Made by a program: the position numbers and the translations under genes. DNA of 64,000 nucleotides from an uncultured cyanobacterium. Lineage in GTDB: Bacteria; Cyanobacteriota; Cyanobacteriia; Cyanobacteriales; Geitlerinemataceae. The stretch's first letter is position 1, and each line of letters begins with the position of its first letter. Where the stretch lies: contig CALCCD010000116.1 in NCBI GenBank assembly GCA_937899645.1, positions 1 through 64,000 on the forward strand, in the 5' to 3' direction. The notes below the pieces were generated by a model. That model saw nothing but the letters and a program-made list of their open reading frames with translations, was not told where the DNA came from and did not search any database. This document shows, one piece after another, positions 37,467 to 47,254 of this stretch.

Positions 37467-37631
37467 TTCTCGCAGGTCTTCAGTTCGCGGTGTGCCCGGA
37501 GCGCAGAGGCTCTCCTGTGAGGCGAGAATCACTAGAATGAAAAGCGAACAGTTCGTGCGGATCGGGTCTGACAACAGCCGAAAAGACGAAAATTCGCCCG
37601 CGATCGCCTGACTGAGACTTTGCAGCGCCCT

Positions 37632-38867
37632 ATGAAAATCCTGATGCTGTCCGCCCCGTTTCCCTATCCGCCGACGCGCGGCGGGACGGAGGTTCGCACT
37701 TTCAACCTGATGGATTATCTGTGTCAGCGCCACGAAATCACCCTCGTCGCGCAGCGCCAGCGCCACGTGACGGATGAAGAAGTTCACGAACTCGAGCGCT
37801 ACGTCGAACGATTAGAAGTATTTCCGCCAGGAGAGAGCAACGCGGGCGGTGGCGTCCTAGGCAAGGTGCAGCGCTTTGCAGAGTTTATGCGCGACGGTCG
37901 TCCGCCCTACGTGCGGTCTTACGAACAGCCCCATATGCAGGCGCTGGTCGATCGCGAGATCGCCACCGGCAACTACGACGCCATTACCTGCGAGCACAGC
38001 ATCAACGAAATTTTCGTGCGTCCGGCCTGGCGCGATCGGCTCAACACCGTCATCGACGTTCACAGCTCGATCTATGCATCCTGTCGCCAGCAGCTCGAAA
38101 TGGGTCGTGCGATCGACCCGCTGCGCGAGCGCCTGAACCTGCCGCTGCTCGAACGCTACGAACGCCAGCACTGCCAGAAATTCTCGACGATCGTCGCGAC
38201 GACGCCCGAAGATGGCGTGCAGATGCGCGAATTTAGCAAAGACAGCCGCGTCCACATCATCCCGAACGGCGTCGATCTGAGCCTGTTTCCCTATCGCGAT
38301 CCGGACAGCATTGCAGAGGACAACCACCGCCTGATTTTCGTCGGCGCGATGAACACGATCGCGAATATAGACAGCGCCACGTTCCTGGCGAAGGATGTAT
38401 TTCCGCTGGTGCGCGATCGCTACCCCGACGCGACGCTGAGTTTTGTCGGCACGAGCCCAACGCCAGAGGTCAAAGCTCTCGAGCGCGTTCCCGGCGTGGA
38501 AGTCACCGGGCGCGTGCCGTCGATGGTGGACTACTTGCATCGATCGGCGGCCTGCGTGCTGTCGATGCGGATCGGCTACGGCATCAAGAACAAGACGCTG
38601 GAGGCGCTAGCGGCGGGCGTGCCGGTGGTCGCGAGCGATTCCGGTCTAGAAGGGCTAGAAGTGGATGGCGAAAAGAACGCGCTAGCGGCGCTGCGGGCGA
38701 ACAGCGTGCCGGAGTACGTCGAGCAGATTTCGCGCATTTTTGAGGAGGCCGATTTGCGCCGATCGCTGGCGGTCAACGGTCGAGCGCTAATCGAGCGCAG
38801 CTTCACCTGGGAGCGCGCCGGGGAAGCCTATGAGGCGGCACTGGCGGGCACAGCGCCGTCGGCATAG
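37632..38867 (+). CDS. Group 1 (GT4) glycosyltransferase
   Basis: 'MKILMLSAPFPYPPTRGGTEVRTFNL...HIIPNGVDLSLFP...NKTLEALAAGVPVVASDSGLEGLEV'. Confidence 0.9.
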   Translation: MKILMLSAPFPYPPTRGGTEVRTFNLMDYLCQRHEITLVAQRQRHVTDEEVHELERYVERLEVFPPGESNAGGGVLGKVQRFAEFMRDGRPPYVRSYEQPHMQALVDREIATGNYDAITCEHSINEIFVRPAWRDRLNTVIDVHSSIYASCRQQLEMGRAIDPLRERLNLPLLERYERQHCQKFSTIVATTPEDGVQMREFSKDSRVHIIPNGVDLSLFPYRDPDSIAEDNHRLIFVGAMNTIANIDSATFLAKDVFPLVRDRYPDATLSFVGTSPTPEVKALERVPGVEVTGRVPSMVDYLHRSAACVLSMRIGYGIKNKTLEALAAGVPVVASDSGLEGLEVDGEKNALAALRANSVPEYVEQISRIFEEADLRRSLAVNGRALIERSFTWERAGEAYEAALAGTAPSA

Positions 38868-38906
38868 CTCCACACCAACAGGCTTCTGGTAGCGGCGCGC
38901 CGTTCT

Positions 38907-40181
38907 TTGGAGGCGATGCCGATCGTCGTACAATTCGGGCGTTTCGAGTACGTGCGAAAGACAATGACGAAGCCGATGGCAAGCTCGGTGGCAAATCCAG
39001 TGGAGATCGCGCCCGATCGCCCGACCAATCGCATCGATGCCCTGCTGGTGTTGCGCGGCCTCGCCTGCCTCGTCGTCGTTATCGCCCACTGTCAGCCGCC
39101 TCTCGCCGCGCTGGCGGAAACCGGCTGGGGCTGGCTGCTAGCGATGCCCGGTGGCATTGCGGTACGGGTGTTTTTCACGCTATCGGGCTATCTGATTGCC
39201 AAGGGGTTTTATCTGCGGCGTTACGCTCTGACGCCCGTCGGGCTGGGGCGCTACCTTCGCAATCGCGCGGCGCGGCTGATTCCGCTATATCTAGCCGCGA
39301 TCGCCATCCCCGCACTCGCCCTCGCGCCGTCGATCTTCACGCCCGCCCCCGACAACGACTGGGTGCTGTTGCGCTACCTGACGTTTACTTACAACCACAC
39401 GCTGCCGGAGCGTTTCAACCCGACGCTGTGGGCGCTCTCGACGGAGGTGCAATTCTACGCGATCGCGCCGCTGCTGTTTTGGCTGGTGCGCGGCCTGAAG
39501 ATATTGAAGACAATGCGGCGGGCGCTGGTGGCGGTAGTGGTGACCTTGGTCGTGTGGTTCGGCTTGCGCGAGGCGATCGTCGCTTTCTTGCTCGATCTCC
39601 ACGGCGGGCGGACGGCCAGCTTTCAGCTCGACTTTATTCGCTACGTCTATACGCTGCTGGCGGCGAATCTCGATGCCTTCGCGTGCGGGATGCTGCTGAA
39701 TCCGATCGCGGCGGCCTGGAAGCCCGATCGCCGGACGCAGCGGCTAGCGCAAGGAGCGGCGATCGCAGCAATTGCATTACTCTTCATCCGCTGCACCACC
39801 TGGAAGGTGGCCGGGAGCCTCGCGATCTTGTCGATCGGGCCGACGCTGACGATCGTTGCAGTTTGCCTGTTTATCGTCGCGTTCGAGGCGGGCGACGCGT
39901 ACCTCGGCTTTCGTCAAAATCGCCACCTATCCGTCGCGGCTTGCAAGGGCAACCCTTGGCGCGCGCTGGAGGTATCGGGCGTGCTGTCCTACGGGCTCTA
40001 CGTTTGGCATTATCCGATTTCGATTGGGGTACTACCGCATTTCGACAAGCTCGAAACGACCCAGGCGATCGCGGCGTTTCTGCTGCAAGCGGGTGCGGTG
40101 TTGGGGCTCTCGACGCTGGCGGCGATCGCGACGCGCTTCGCGATCGAGCTGCCCGGTTTGGCTTACCTGAAGGCACGGTGA
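38907..40181 (+). CDS. Acyltransferase 3 (OafA/YrhL-like) membrane protein
   Basis: 'RIDALLVLRGLACLVVVIAHCQPP...RVFFTLSGYLIAKGF...FNPTLWALSTEVQFY'. Confidence 0.9.
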   Translation: MEAMPIVVQFGRFEYVRKTMTKPMASSVANPVEIAPDRPTNRIDALLVLRGLACLVVVIAHCQPPLAALAETGWGWLLAMPGGIAVRVFFTLSGYLIAKGFYLRRYALTPVGLGRYLRNRAARLIPLYLAAIAIPALALAPSIFTPAPDNDWVLLRYLTFTYNHTLPERFNPTLWALSTEVQFYAIAPLLFWLVRGLKILKTMRRALVAVVVTLVVWFGLREAIVAFLLDLHGGRTASFQLDFIRYVYTLLAANLDAFACGMLLNPIAAAWKPDRRTQRLAQGAAIAAIALLFIRCTTWKVAGSLAILSIGPTLTIVAVCLFIVAFEAGDAYLGFRQNRHLSVAACKGNPWRALEVSGVLSYGLYVWHYPISIGVLPHFDKLETTQAIAAFLLQAGAVLGLSTLAAIATRFAIELPGLAYLKAR

Positions 40182-40231
40182 TGCAACCGTTCGGCGTTGC
40201 CAGCCGCACCGTTTTTCGGCATCATGCGGCC

Positions 40232-40933
40232 ATGCTCAACGCCATTCTCTTCGACCTCGACGGCACGCTGGTCGATACCGACACCGCGCACTTTGCCATC
40301 TGGCAGCGGCTGCTCGCCGATCGCGGCCTGACGATCGACCTCGACTTCTATAAGGCACGCGTCAGCGGTCGCACCAACGCACAGATTTTGGCCGATATTC
40401 TGCCCGAGCTGTCCGAGGCGGAGGCCGTCAGTTTTTCGGAACTGAAGGAGCGGCAGTTTCGCGAGTCGGCAAACCTGGAGCGCCTCACCGGGCTCGATCG
40501 CCTGCTGGCTTGGTGCCGCGATCGCGAGATCCGGCGCGCCGTCGTCACCAACGCGCCGCGCGATAACGCCATCCATATGCTCGACGTGCTGGGGCTGATG
40601 GCTGCCGACCATCGCCCAGAAGATAACGAATTCGAGACGCTCGTCCTGGCCGAAGAGCTGCCGCGTGGTAAGCCGTTTCCCGACCCGTACCTGGAGGGGT
40701 TACGGCGGCTGGGAACGGTTGCGGCGGAGACGATCGCCTTTGAAGATACGCCCACCGGGGTGCAATCTGCGGTGGCAGCAGGGCTGACGACGCTCGGGGT
40801 GCGAACGACCTACGATGCCGAAACGCTGACCGTTGCGGGCGCGACGTTGACAATCGCCCATTTTGACGATCCGCAACTTTGGTCGTGGCTGGAGATTCGG
40901 AGCGGGACGCCCGGACGCGGAGTCGTGCAGTGA
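40232..40933 (+). CDS. HAD-superfamily hydrolase (beta-phosphoglucomutase-like)
   Basis: 'MLNAILFDLDGTLVDTDTAHFAIW', 'VVTNAPRDNA', 'PFPDPYLEGLRRLG...IAFEDTPTGVQSAVAAGLTTLGV'. Confidence 0.9.
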   Translation: MLNAILFDLDGTLVDTDTAHFAIWQRLLADRGLTIDLDFYKARVSGRTNAQILADILPELSEAEAVSFSELKERQFRESANLERLTGLDRLLAWCRDREIRRAVVTNAPRDNAIHMLDVLGLMAADHRPEDNEFETLVLAEELPRGKPFPDPYLEGLRRLGTVAAETIAFEDTPTGVQSAVAAGLTTLGVRTTYDAETLTVAGATLTIAHFDDPQLWSWLEIRSGTPGRGVVQ

Positions 40934-41391
40934 CGGGCGATCGGCTCGCGCGAGCGCTGGAGCTGGCAATGCGCCCGACGGCAGAGCAGCAGTTGACCGG
41001 GGCCGATCGCGCACGGATTGCCGGGGTCGTTCTCGCGCGTGTCACCGCGATCGCCGAAGCACAGGCCAGCGGCCAGCTCCCGAAACGCACCCTCGCCCTC
41101 GCCCACGTTTGCATCGACCCTTACGAGCCCGATCGCACGGTCTGGCACAACTACTGCGATCTGTTTCGCGCCCTGGAATCGGGCTATGCGGCGCTGAATA
41201 TCCCGCGCTTTACGGGGAAGCTGTTCGCGGGCGATCGGGCGATCGCCGAGGTCTGGATACCCGACTGGATCTGCAACAAGCTGCGCGCCCATGCCGAGGC
41301 GATCGAGCGGAGTGCAATCGGCCAGAACGCGATCGACCAGAACGCGATCGAGCGAAAAGCGATCGCGGGGTGCGAAGGTTTCAGAACTTAA
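40930..41391 (+). CDS. Conserved hypothetical protein
   Basis: GTG start overlaps the upstream TGA stop (GTGA), suggesting coupling with the HAD gene. The track start at 40879 is also possible. Confidence 0.6.
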   Translation: MTGDRLARALELAMRPTAEQQLTGADRARIAGVVLARVTAIAEAQASGQLPKRTLALAHVCIDPYEPDRTVWHNYCDLFRALESGYAALNIPRFTGKLFAGDRAIAEVWIPDWICNKLRAHAEAIERSAIGQNAIDQNAIERKAIAGCEGFRT

Positions 41392-41478
41392 ATTCTTGCC
41401 GTGAAAGTACGGAATTAGAATCCGCGACCGCTAAACTAAGAAGCCTCGCTACGATTTGCTCTGCCCGACACAGCGCCC

Positions 41479-42210
41479 ATGTCAGTTTTGGTTCACAGCT
41501 ATCCGCGCACCCTCTCCGGCACGCTCGTCAAGCGCTACAAGCGCTTTTTCGTCGATGTCGAGCTGGTCAACGGCAGCGTCGTCACCGCCCACTGCCCCAA
41601 CACCGGGCCGATGACCGGCATCAGCGACCCGTATAGCCCGGTGATGATCGTCCACAACGACGACCCGAAGCGAAAACTGCGCTACACCCTCGAGGCCGTA
41701 CAGATGCGCGACGCGACGCGCACCTGGGTCGGGGCGAACACAAACCTGCCGAACCGGGTGATTCGCGGCATGCTGGAGCGCCATCAGATCGAGCCGATCG
41801 CGGGCTACGAGACGGTGCGATCGGAGGTGAAGTACGGCACGGAGGGCAAAAGCCGCGTCGATTTTTTGCTCGAGGGCGGCGATCGCGAGATCTACGTCGA
41901 AGTGAAGAACACCACCTGGTCGGACGGCGACCTGGCGCTATTTCCCGACACCGTGACGACGCGCGGCCAGAAGCACCTGCGCGAACTGACCCAGATCGCC
42001 CGCGATCGCCCCGACGACGCTCGCTGCATTATGCTCTATTTCATCAATCGAGACGACTGCACGCGTTTCGCGCCGGGGGACGATCGCGATCCGGAGTACG
42101 GCCAGTTGCTGCGCGAGGCGGTCGAGGCTGGGGTCGAAGTCGTTGCCTGCCGGTTTCGCGTCTCGCCGGAAGGCTTGCACTATCTCGGTTTGGCCGAAGT
42201 CGAGCTGTAG
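41479..42210 (+). CDS. sfsA: SfsA family protein (DNA/RNA nuclease)
   Basis: 'GTLVKRYKRFFVDVELVNGSVVTAHCPNTGPMTG...EVKNTTW...PDTVTTRGQKHLRELTQI'. Confidence 0.95.
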   Translation: MSVLVHSYPRTLSGTLVKRYKRFFVDVELVNGSVVTAHCPNTGPMTGISDPYSPVMIVHNDDPKRKLRYTLEAVQMRDATRTWVGANTNLPNRVIRGMLERHQIEPIAGYETVRSEVKYGTEGKSRVDFLLEGGDREIYVEVKNTTWSDGDLALFPDTVTTRGQKHLRELTQIARDRPDDARCIMLYFINRDDCTRFAPGDDRDPEYGQLLREAVEAGVEVVACRFRVSPEGLHYLGLAEVEL

Positions 42211-42372
42211 CGCGGCGTCTCGGAGCTTTCACGATCGCGCCGACCCGTGGTTTTGCGCCCGCGAGAGTGTAAATAGTATAAAATGTAACAAAAAGTCCAA
42301 ACGCTATCGCTTTAGCTGTGTGTGGATTCATTGCCGCCCGCTGGATTTGAATTCAATCTCTAGAATCTTTAA

Positions 42373-42723
<351 letters not shown>

Positions 42724-42939
42724 GACGGCCCCGAAAGGACACTAGCAAATCTGGCAATCGCTCGGCTCTGCGTCCCGATGGCGCGCGAGTCGGGCGATTT
42801 TTGCGCGCCGTTCGGGTGTGCGAGCCCGTCTCCCGTTCGAGCCGCCCGTCCGGGCCCCCGTTCGAGCTAGAATCTGACCGCTGACGCGCGGGCCGATCGC
42901 CGATCGCCGCCCTGCCATCGTTCTCCCTTCACGTTAAAC

Positions 42940-44025
42940 ATGACCCAGCAGTACCGCATCACTCTTCTTCCCGGCGACGGCATCGGCCCCGAAATTATGC
43001 CCGTGGCCGTCGCCGCGCTCGAAGCCGTCGGCAAGCAGTTCGACTTTACGTTGCAGTTCGAGACGGCGCTTATCGGCGGTGCGGCGATCGACGAGACCGG
43101 CAGTCCGCTGCCCGATGCGACGCTGGACACCTGTAAGGAAAGCGATGCGGTGCTGCTCGCGGCGATCGGCGGCTACAAGTGGGACGTGCTGCCGCGCGAA
43201 CAGCGCCCGGAGACCGGCCTGCTGGGTCTGCGCGCCGGTCTGGATCTATTTGCGAACCTGCGTCCGGCGACAATTTTGCCGCAGCTGATCGATGCTTCGA
43301 CCCTAAAGCGCGAAGTCGTCGAAGGCGTGGACATTATGGTCGTGCGCGAGCTGACGGGCGGGGTGTATTTCGGCCAGCCGAAGGGCATTTTTTCGGCGGA
43401 GACGGGCGATCGGCGCGGCGTCAACACGATGGCCTACAAAGGTAGCGAAATCGATCGCATCGCCCGCGTCGCCTACGAAACGGCGCAAAAGCGCGGTGGC
43501 AAGCTCTGTTCGGTGGATAAGGCCAACGTGCTGGACGTGTCGCAGCTCTGGCGCGATCGCGTCACGGCGCTGAATGCCGAATATTCCGATGTCGAACTCT
43601 CGCACCTGTACGTGGATAACGCCGCGATGCAGTTGATTCGCGCGCCGAAGCAGTTCGACACGATCGTCACGGGCAACCTGTTCGGCGACATCCTCTCCGA
43701 CGCGGCGGCGATGCTGACCGGCTCGATCGGCATGCTGCCCTCGGCCAGCCTCAGCGCCGACGGCCCCGGCGTCTACGAACCCGTCCACGGCTCGGCTCCG
43801 GATATCGCCGGGCAGGACAAGGCCAACCCGCTGGCGCAGGTGCTGAGCGCCGCAATGATGTTGCGCTACGCCTTGGCTCAGCCAGACGCGGCCAGCAAGA
43901 TCGAAGCTGCCGTAATGGCCGTCCTCGATCGCGGCTTCCGCACGGGCGACATCATGTCCGAAGGCCAGACGCTGGTGGGCTGTCAGGCGATGTCCGACGC
44001 GCTGCTCGAAACTCTCGGTGCGTGA
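42940..44025 (+). CDS. leuB: 3-isopropylmalate dehydrogenase
   Basis: '[24 protein letters not shown]...[14 protein letters not shown]...[26 protein letters not shown]...[13 protein letters not shown]'. Confidence 0.97.
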   Translation: MTQQYRITLLPGDGIGPEIMPVAVAALEAVGKQFDFTLQFETALIGGAAIDETGSPLPDATLDTCKESDAVLLAAIGGYKWDVLPREQRPETGLLGLRAGLDLFANLRPATILPQLIDASTLKREVVEGVDIMVVRELTGGVYFGQPKGIFSAETGDRRGVNTMAYKGSEIDRIARVAYETAQKRGGKLCSVDKANVLDVSQLWRDRVTALNAEYSDVELSHLYVDNAAMQLIRAPKQFDTIVTGNLFGDILSDAAAMLTGSIGMLPSASLSADGPGVYEPVHGSAPDIAGQDKANPLAQVLSAAMMLRYALAQPDAASKIEAAVMAVLDRGFRTGDIMSEGQTLVGCQAMSDALLETLGA

Positions 44026-44068
44026 TTCTCGAATCGTTTTCAGTGCGTAACGCGTAGGGGCTAGAGCC

Positions 44069-44848
44069 GTGAGCGATCGCCATCCGAACTGGTGGGTGCG
44101 CCAGTGGCACAGTTTCAGCGCGGCGCTGGTGTTCTACACCTGCCTGCCCGTCCCTGCGAGCTGGACGCTGGACTTCAGCGGCATGGCGAAGTTCGCGCCG
44201 ATCGTCGGCATCGCCGTGGGCATTTTGCTGGGCTCGATCGACGCGCTGCTGACCATCGCCGGTGCGCCGTCGCTAACTGCGAGCGCCGCCGTTGTCGTTG
44301 CCGCGATCGCGCTGACGGGCGGGCTGCACCTGGACGGGGCGATCGACCTAGCCGACGGGCTAGCCGTCCTCGATCCGCAGCGACGCCTGGAGGTGATGCG
44401 CGATAGCGTCGCCGGGGCGTTCGGTGTGATGGCCGCTGTGGCGATCGTTGTCTTGAAGGTGGCGGCGCTGGCGGATCTGTCCGGCGATCGCGCCTTTGCG
44501 CTGATGGCCGCTGCAGGCTGGGGGCGCTGGGGCCAGGTCGTGGCGATCGTCCGCTACCCATACCTGCGCACCCAAGGCAAAGGCTCGCTCCACCAAACCC
44601 ACAAAGCGCCGCGCGAGCTGCTTCCCGGCGCGATCGCTCTCGTTGCGCTCTCTCTCGCGCACCTCAACGCCCACCCCGATCGCTGGCAGATGGGAGTGGG
44701 CGCACTGGTATTCGGCGCGGTCTTCGCGATCGGCACGGGAGCTTGGATCGCGCGCAAATTGGGCGGCCATACGGGCGACACCTACGGCGCGATCGTCGAG
44801 TGGACGGAGGCGCTGCTGCTCGTGACACTCTCGATCGTCGAAGGTTAG
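44069..44848 (+). CDS. cobS: Adenosylcobinamide-GDP ribazoletransferase (CobS)
   Basis: 'LVFYTCLPVP...GGLHLDGAIDLADGLAV...RLEVMRDSVAGAFGVMA...GGHTGDTYGAIVEWTEALLL'. Confidence 0.93.
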   Translation: MSDRHPNWWVRQWHSFSAALVFYTCLPVPASWTLDFSGMAKFAPIVGIAVGILLGSIDALLTIAGAPSLTASAAVVVAAIALTGGLHLDGAIDLADGLAVLDPQRRLEVMRDSVAGAFGVMAAVAIVVLKVAALADLSGDRAFALMAAAGWGRWGQVVAIVRYPYLRTQGKGSLHQTHKAPRELLPGAIALVALSLAHLNAHPDRWQMGVGALVFGAVFAIGTGAWIARKLGGHTGDTYGAIVEWTEALLLVTLSIVEG

Positions 44849-46119
44849 GACGTGCGGTTGGGGATGGGCAGAAGCTGCTTGACGGTATTGAGCAGCTTCG
44901 ACGGGTCGATCGGCTTAGGCAGAAACGCCGTCGCCTTCACCATCTTGGCGCGCATGCGATCGACGATGCCGTCCTGACTGGTCAGCATCACCACCGGCAA
45001 CGACTCCAGGCTCGAAACGCGGCGAATCTGCGAACACAGCTCGTAGCCGTTGATCACCGGCATCATCAGATCGAGCAAGACGAGCTGCGGCTTGGCTTGT
45101 AGCATCGTCGAGATCGCCTGGAGCGGATCGTTAACGTCGATATAGCGATACCCCTCAGCTTCGAGGATGGCGCGGGCAATGCCGCAGTTCTGCGGACTGT
45201 CGTCGACATGAACGATCGTCGGTTTGCTGCCGTTCTCGGGCCGGGAAATGATGGCGAGATCGTCAGAGATATCCTCGATCCCTGCTTGCATCGACGCGCG
45301 ATCGGCAAACTCGTCGCCAGGCGGCTGTGAGCTAGACGCCTTCGATGCGCCCGTGCCTGTAGAGAGCGGAGTCAGGGGCTGCGCGAGCTTCGGCATCGAG
45401 CTATCGTCGATCGGAACCAGCGCCAGCGCTTTTTGACGTACCCCGCCCGTCAGCGAGCGGCTCAGACGCAGCAAATCGCGATCGAGAATCACCGCCAGAT
45501 CGCGCAGGCTACGGTTGCCTTTTGCCATTTTTGCCACGCGGGTCGCGGCCTGGGCGGACACCAACTCCCGCAGCCGCTCCATCGAAACGACGCGGGGCGC
45601 AAGATTGGGCGAATAGTCACCCAGATCGGTATCCTGCCACGCCTCCCACTGACGCAGCGCCTGTCCGAAGACAGTATTGACCTTGAGCAGTGCCAGCGGC
45701 TGCATCGACTCGTTTCGAGCGTGGTAGATGCAGTTAAAGCTCGACTTTTCCAGGGCTTGCAGAATATCGAAGGCCGTTTCCATCACGCAATCGACGATCG
45801 CCGCATGGATTTGCTCGCGGGTCGTGCCTGGCTGCTGGAGCGCCGCCCGCAGCGTGAGGTACGTCCAGCGATCGCCCGCCGGGGTCATCGCCGCGATCGC
45901 GTTCGCGTCGCACTGAGGCAAGAAGCGCTTGAACATTCTGCGCCAGCGTCGCAATGGATGGATGCCTTCATCGACCCAAAAAATACGACCGACGTGAAAA
46001 AAAACATTCCAGCGCGCATGGTTGACACGCACTTCCAGGCGTCCGCTGAAATGCTGGTTCGCAGCAGTGACCAGCACGTTGGCGAACTGTCGGAAAAATG
46101 GGGGAATGCGGCTACTCAT
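44845..46119 (-). CDS. PatA/PixG-type response regulator: N-terminal PATAN/DUF4388-like domain plus C-terminal receiver
   Basis: N-terminal 'FSGRLEVRVNHARWNVFFHVGRIFWVDEG'; C-terminal 'VHVDDSPQNCGIARAIL...PQLVLLDLMMPVINGYELC...LTSQDGIVDR...KPIDPSKLL'. Confidence 0.85.
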   Translation of the reverse strand: MSSRIPPFFRQFANVLVTAANQHFSGRLEVRVNHARWNVFFHVGRIFWVDEGIHPLRRWRRMFKRFLPQCDANAIAAMTPAGDRWTYLTLRAALQQPGTTREQIHAAIVDCVMETAFDILQALEKSSFNCIYHARNESMQPLALLKVNTVFGQALRQWEAWQDTDLGDYSPNLAPRVVSMERLRELVSAQAATRVAKMAKGNRSLRDLAVILDRDLLRLSRSLTGGVRQKALALVPIDDSSMPKLAQPLTPLSTGTGASKASSSQPPGDEFADRASMQAGIEDISDDLAIISRPENGSKPTIVHVDDSPQNCGIARAILEAEGYRYIDVNDPLQAISTMLQAKPQLVLLDLMMPVINGYELCSQIRRVSSLESLPVVMLTSQDGIVDRMRAKMVKATAFLPKPIDPSKLLNTVKQLLPIPNRTS

Positions 46120-46806
46120 AGCGAAGCGGGAAGCAAGAATCAATCTTTTGAGGATATGGACTCGTTCGGGCCGTGCGTATTCGACTCCTCAACTATTCAA
46201 ATAGTGGGTTGAAGTCGAGCGTTCGGCTTGAGATGTTGCACCAATATACTTTGGCCTTGTGGCCTCTTGAATGAGGCTTTCATGTCTTATAAGACTACTG
46301 AAGATCGCAGATTCTTGACCTCTTCCGCCCGGAAGATAAATTAAGAGAAGGGCCATCGCCTCAAAACGACTATTGCTCTCCCTTTGAGGGGATATAAAGC
46401 CCCTACTATTCGACGGAATCGCGATATGCATTTACTAATTCAATTTCATTATGCTTGCAAAACTGCAGCGCGATTTCCTACTAAGCGATCCACCTTCAAT
46501 CGTTGCCCCAGTGGTAATAGGCAGTAAATCTCAGTGCAAGCGACTAGTAAAAAGTTCGTACTGGATATGCTTGCGACCGAAGTGCCACAAAACGAGAGAA
46601 AGATATTTCAGAAGACAATATAACTCTCTTATTTGTTTCGTGCATCGTGAGATATAACGAAACTCGATTTCTTCTTATTAACTTCACGGGAGTCCCTCTC
46701 TCACTTTATGTAATGGTTTATGTCAACAGTCAGGGAGGGGCGGAAAATCCTTATCATTCGGGGCTTGCGCAAAACTCAGGCTTGCCGTTAAAGGTCTGTT
46801 ATCCCA

Positions 46807-46920
46807 GGGCGTGTCATCAATCAGCGTCAGAATTTTTATGGGGAACACCCAACCTGAAGAACAACGTTAAGCTGCACCCTTTTTGCAGTCAGCGCTACAA
46901 ATTTAATTGATGACAGCCCC
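46807..46920. mobile_element. MITE-like element (copy B), IS5-like terminal inverted repeats
   Basis: Left end GGGCGTGTCATCAATCAGCG; right end AATTTAATTGATGACAGCCCC (reverse complement GGGGCTGTCATCAATTAAATT); same ends as 61657-61779. Confidence 0.7.
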
Positions 46921-47123
46921 GAGTCGGCCTCTAGGAGCGAGATCTCACACCAGATCCGGTATGGATACCCCAAACTCACAACAAGGCTCAAAGAGCGCTG
47001 AGCGTAGTCTTTGGTGAAGCCTCTGCGAAGCAGGCAGTGCGGCCTCCGCTCAAATGCAACCACCTTGAGATAGCCATCTCGGATTGCGTATCAGAGGCTT
47101 GGGTCGATCTCGCGCGTCTTCCC

Positions 47124-47158
47124 AAAAAAAGTCCCCCTCGTGATAACAGCTGAGGGGG
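47124..47158 (-). terminator. Rho-independent terminator, probably for gltS
   Basis: Minus strand GAG-rich stem CCCCCTC...GAGGGGG followed by a T7 run (AAAAAAA at 47124-47130 on +). Confidence 0.7.
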
Positions 47159-47254
47159 AGGGGGTAGACCGGACGCGCGCGAGCGCCTGGTTCGTAAGTT
47201 GTTTTCGGAGAGTGGCACATGGAGAGATCGAGTCGATCTCGCTGTTGCAATCGA

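Noticed and set aside
39428-40231. Upstream extension of the HAD ORF (501 aa in the track)
   Set aside because: Overlaps the acyltransferase gene out of frame; the HAD domain starts at MLNAILFDLDGT (40232).
44026-44068. Cobalamin riboswitch upstream of cobS
   Set aside because: Only ~43 bp separates leuB and cobS, too short for the aptamer.
46200-47250. Short ORFs (68-87 aa) in the AT-rich island
   Set aside because: No motifs, no convincing coding pattern; some cross the MITE.
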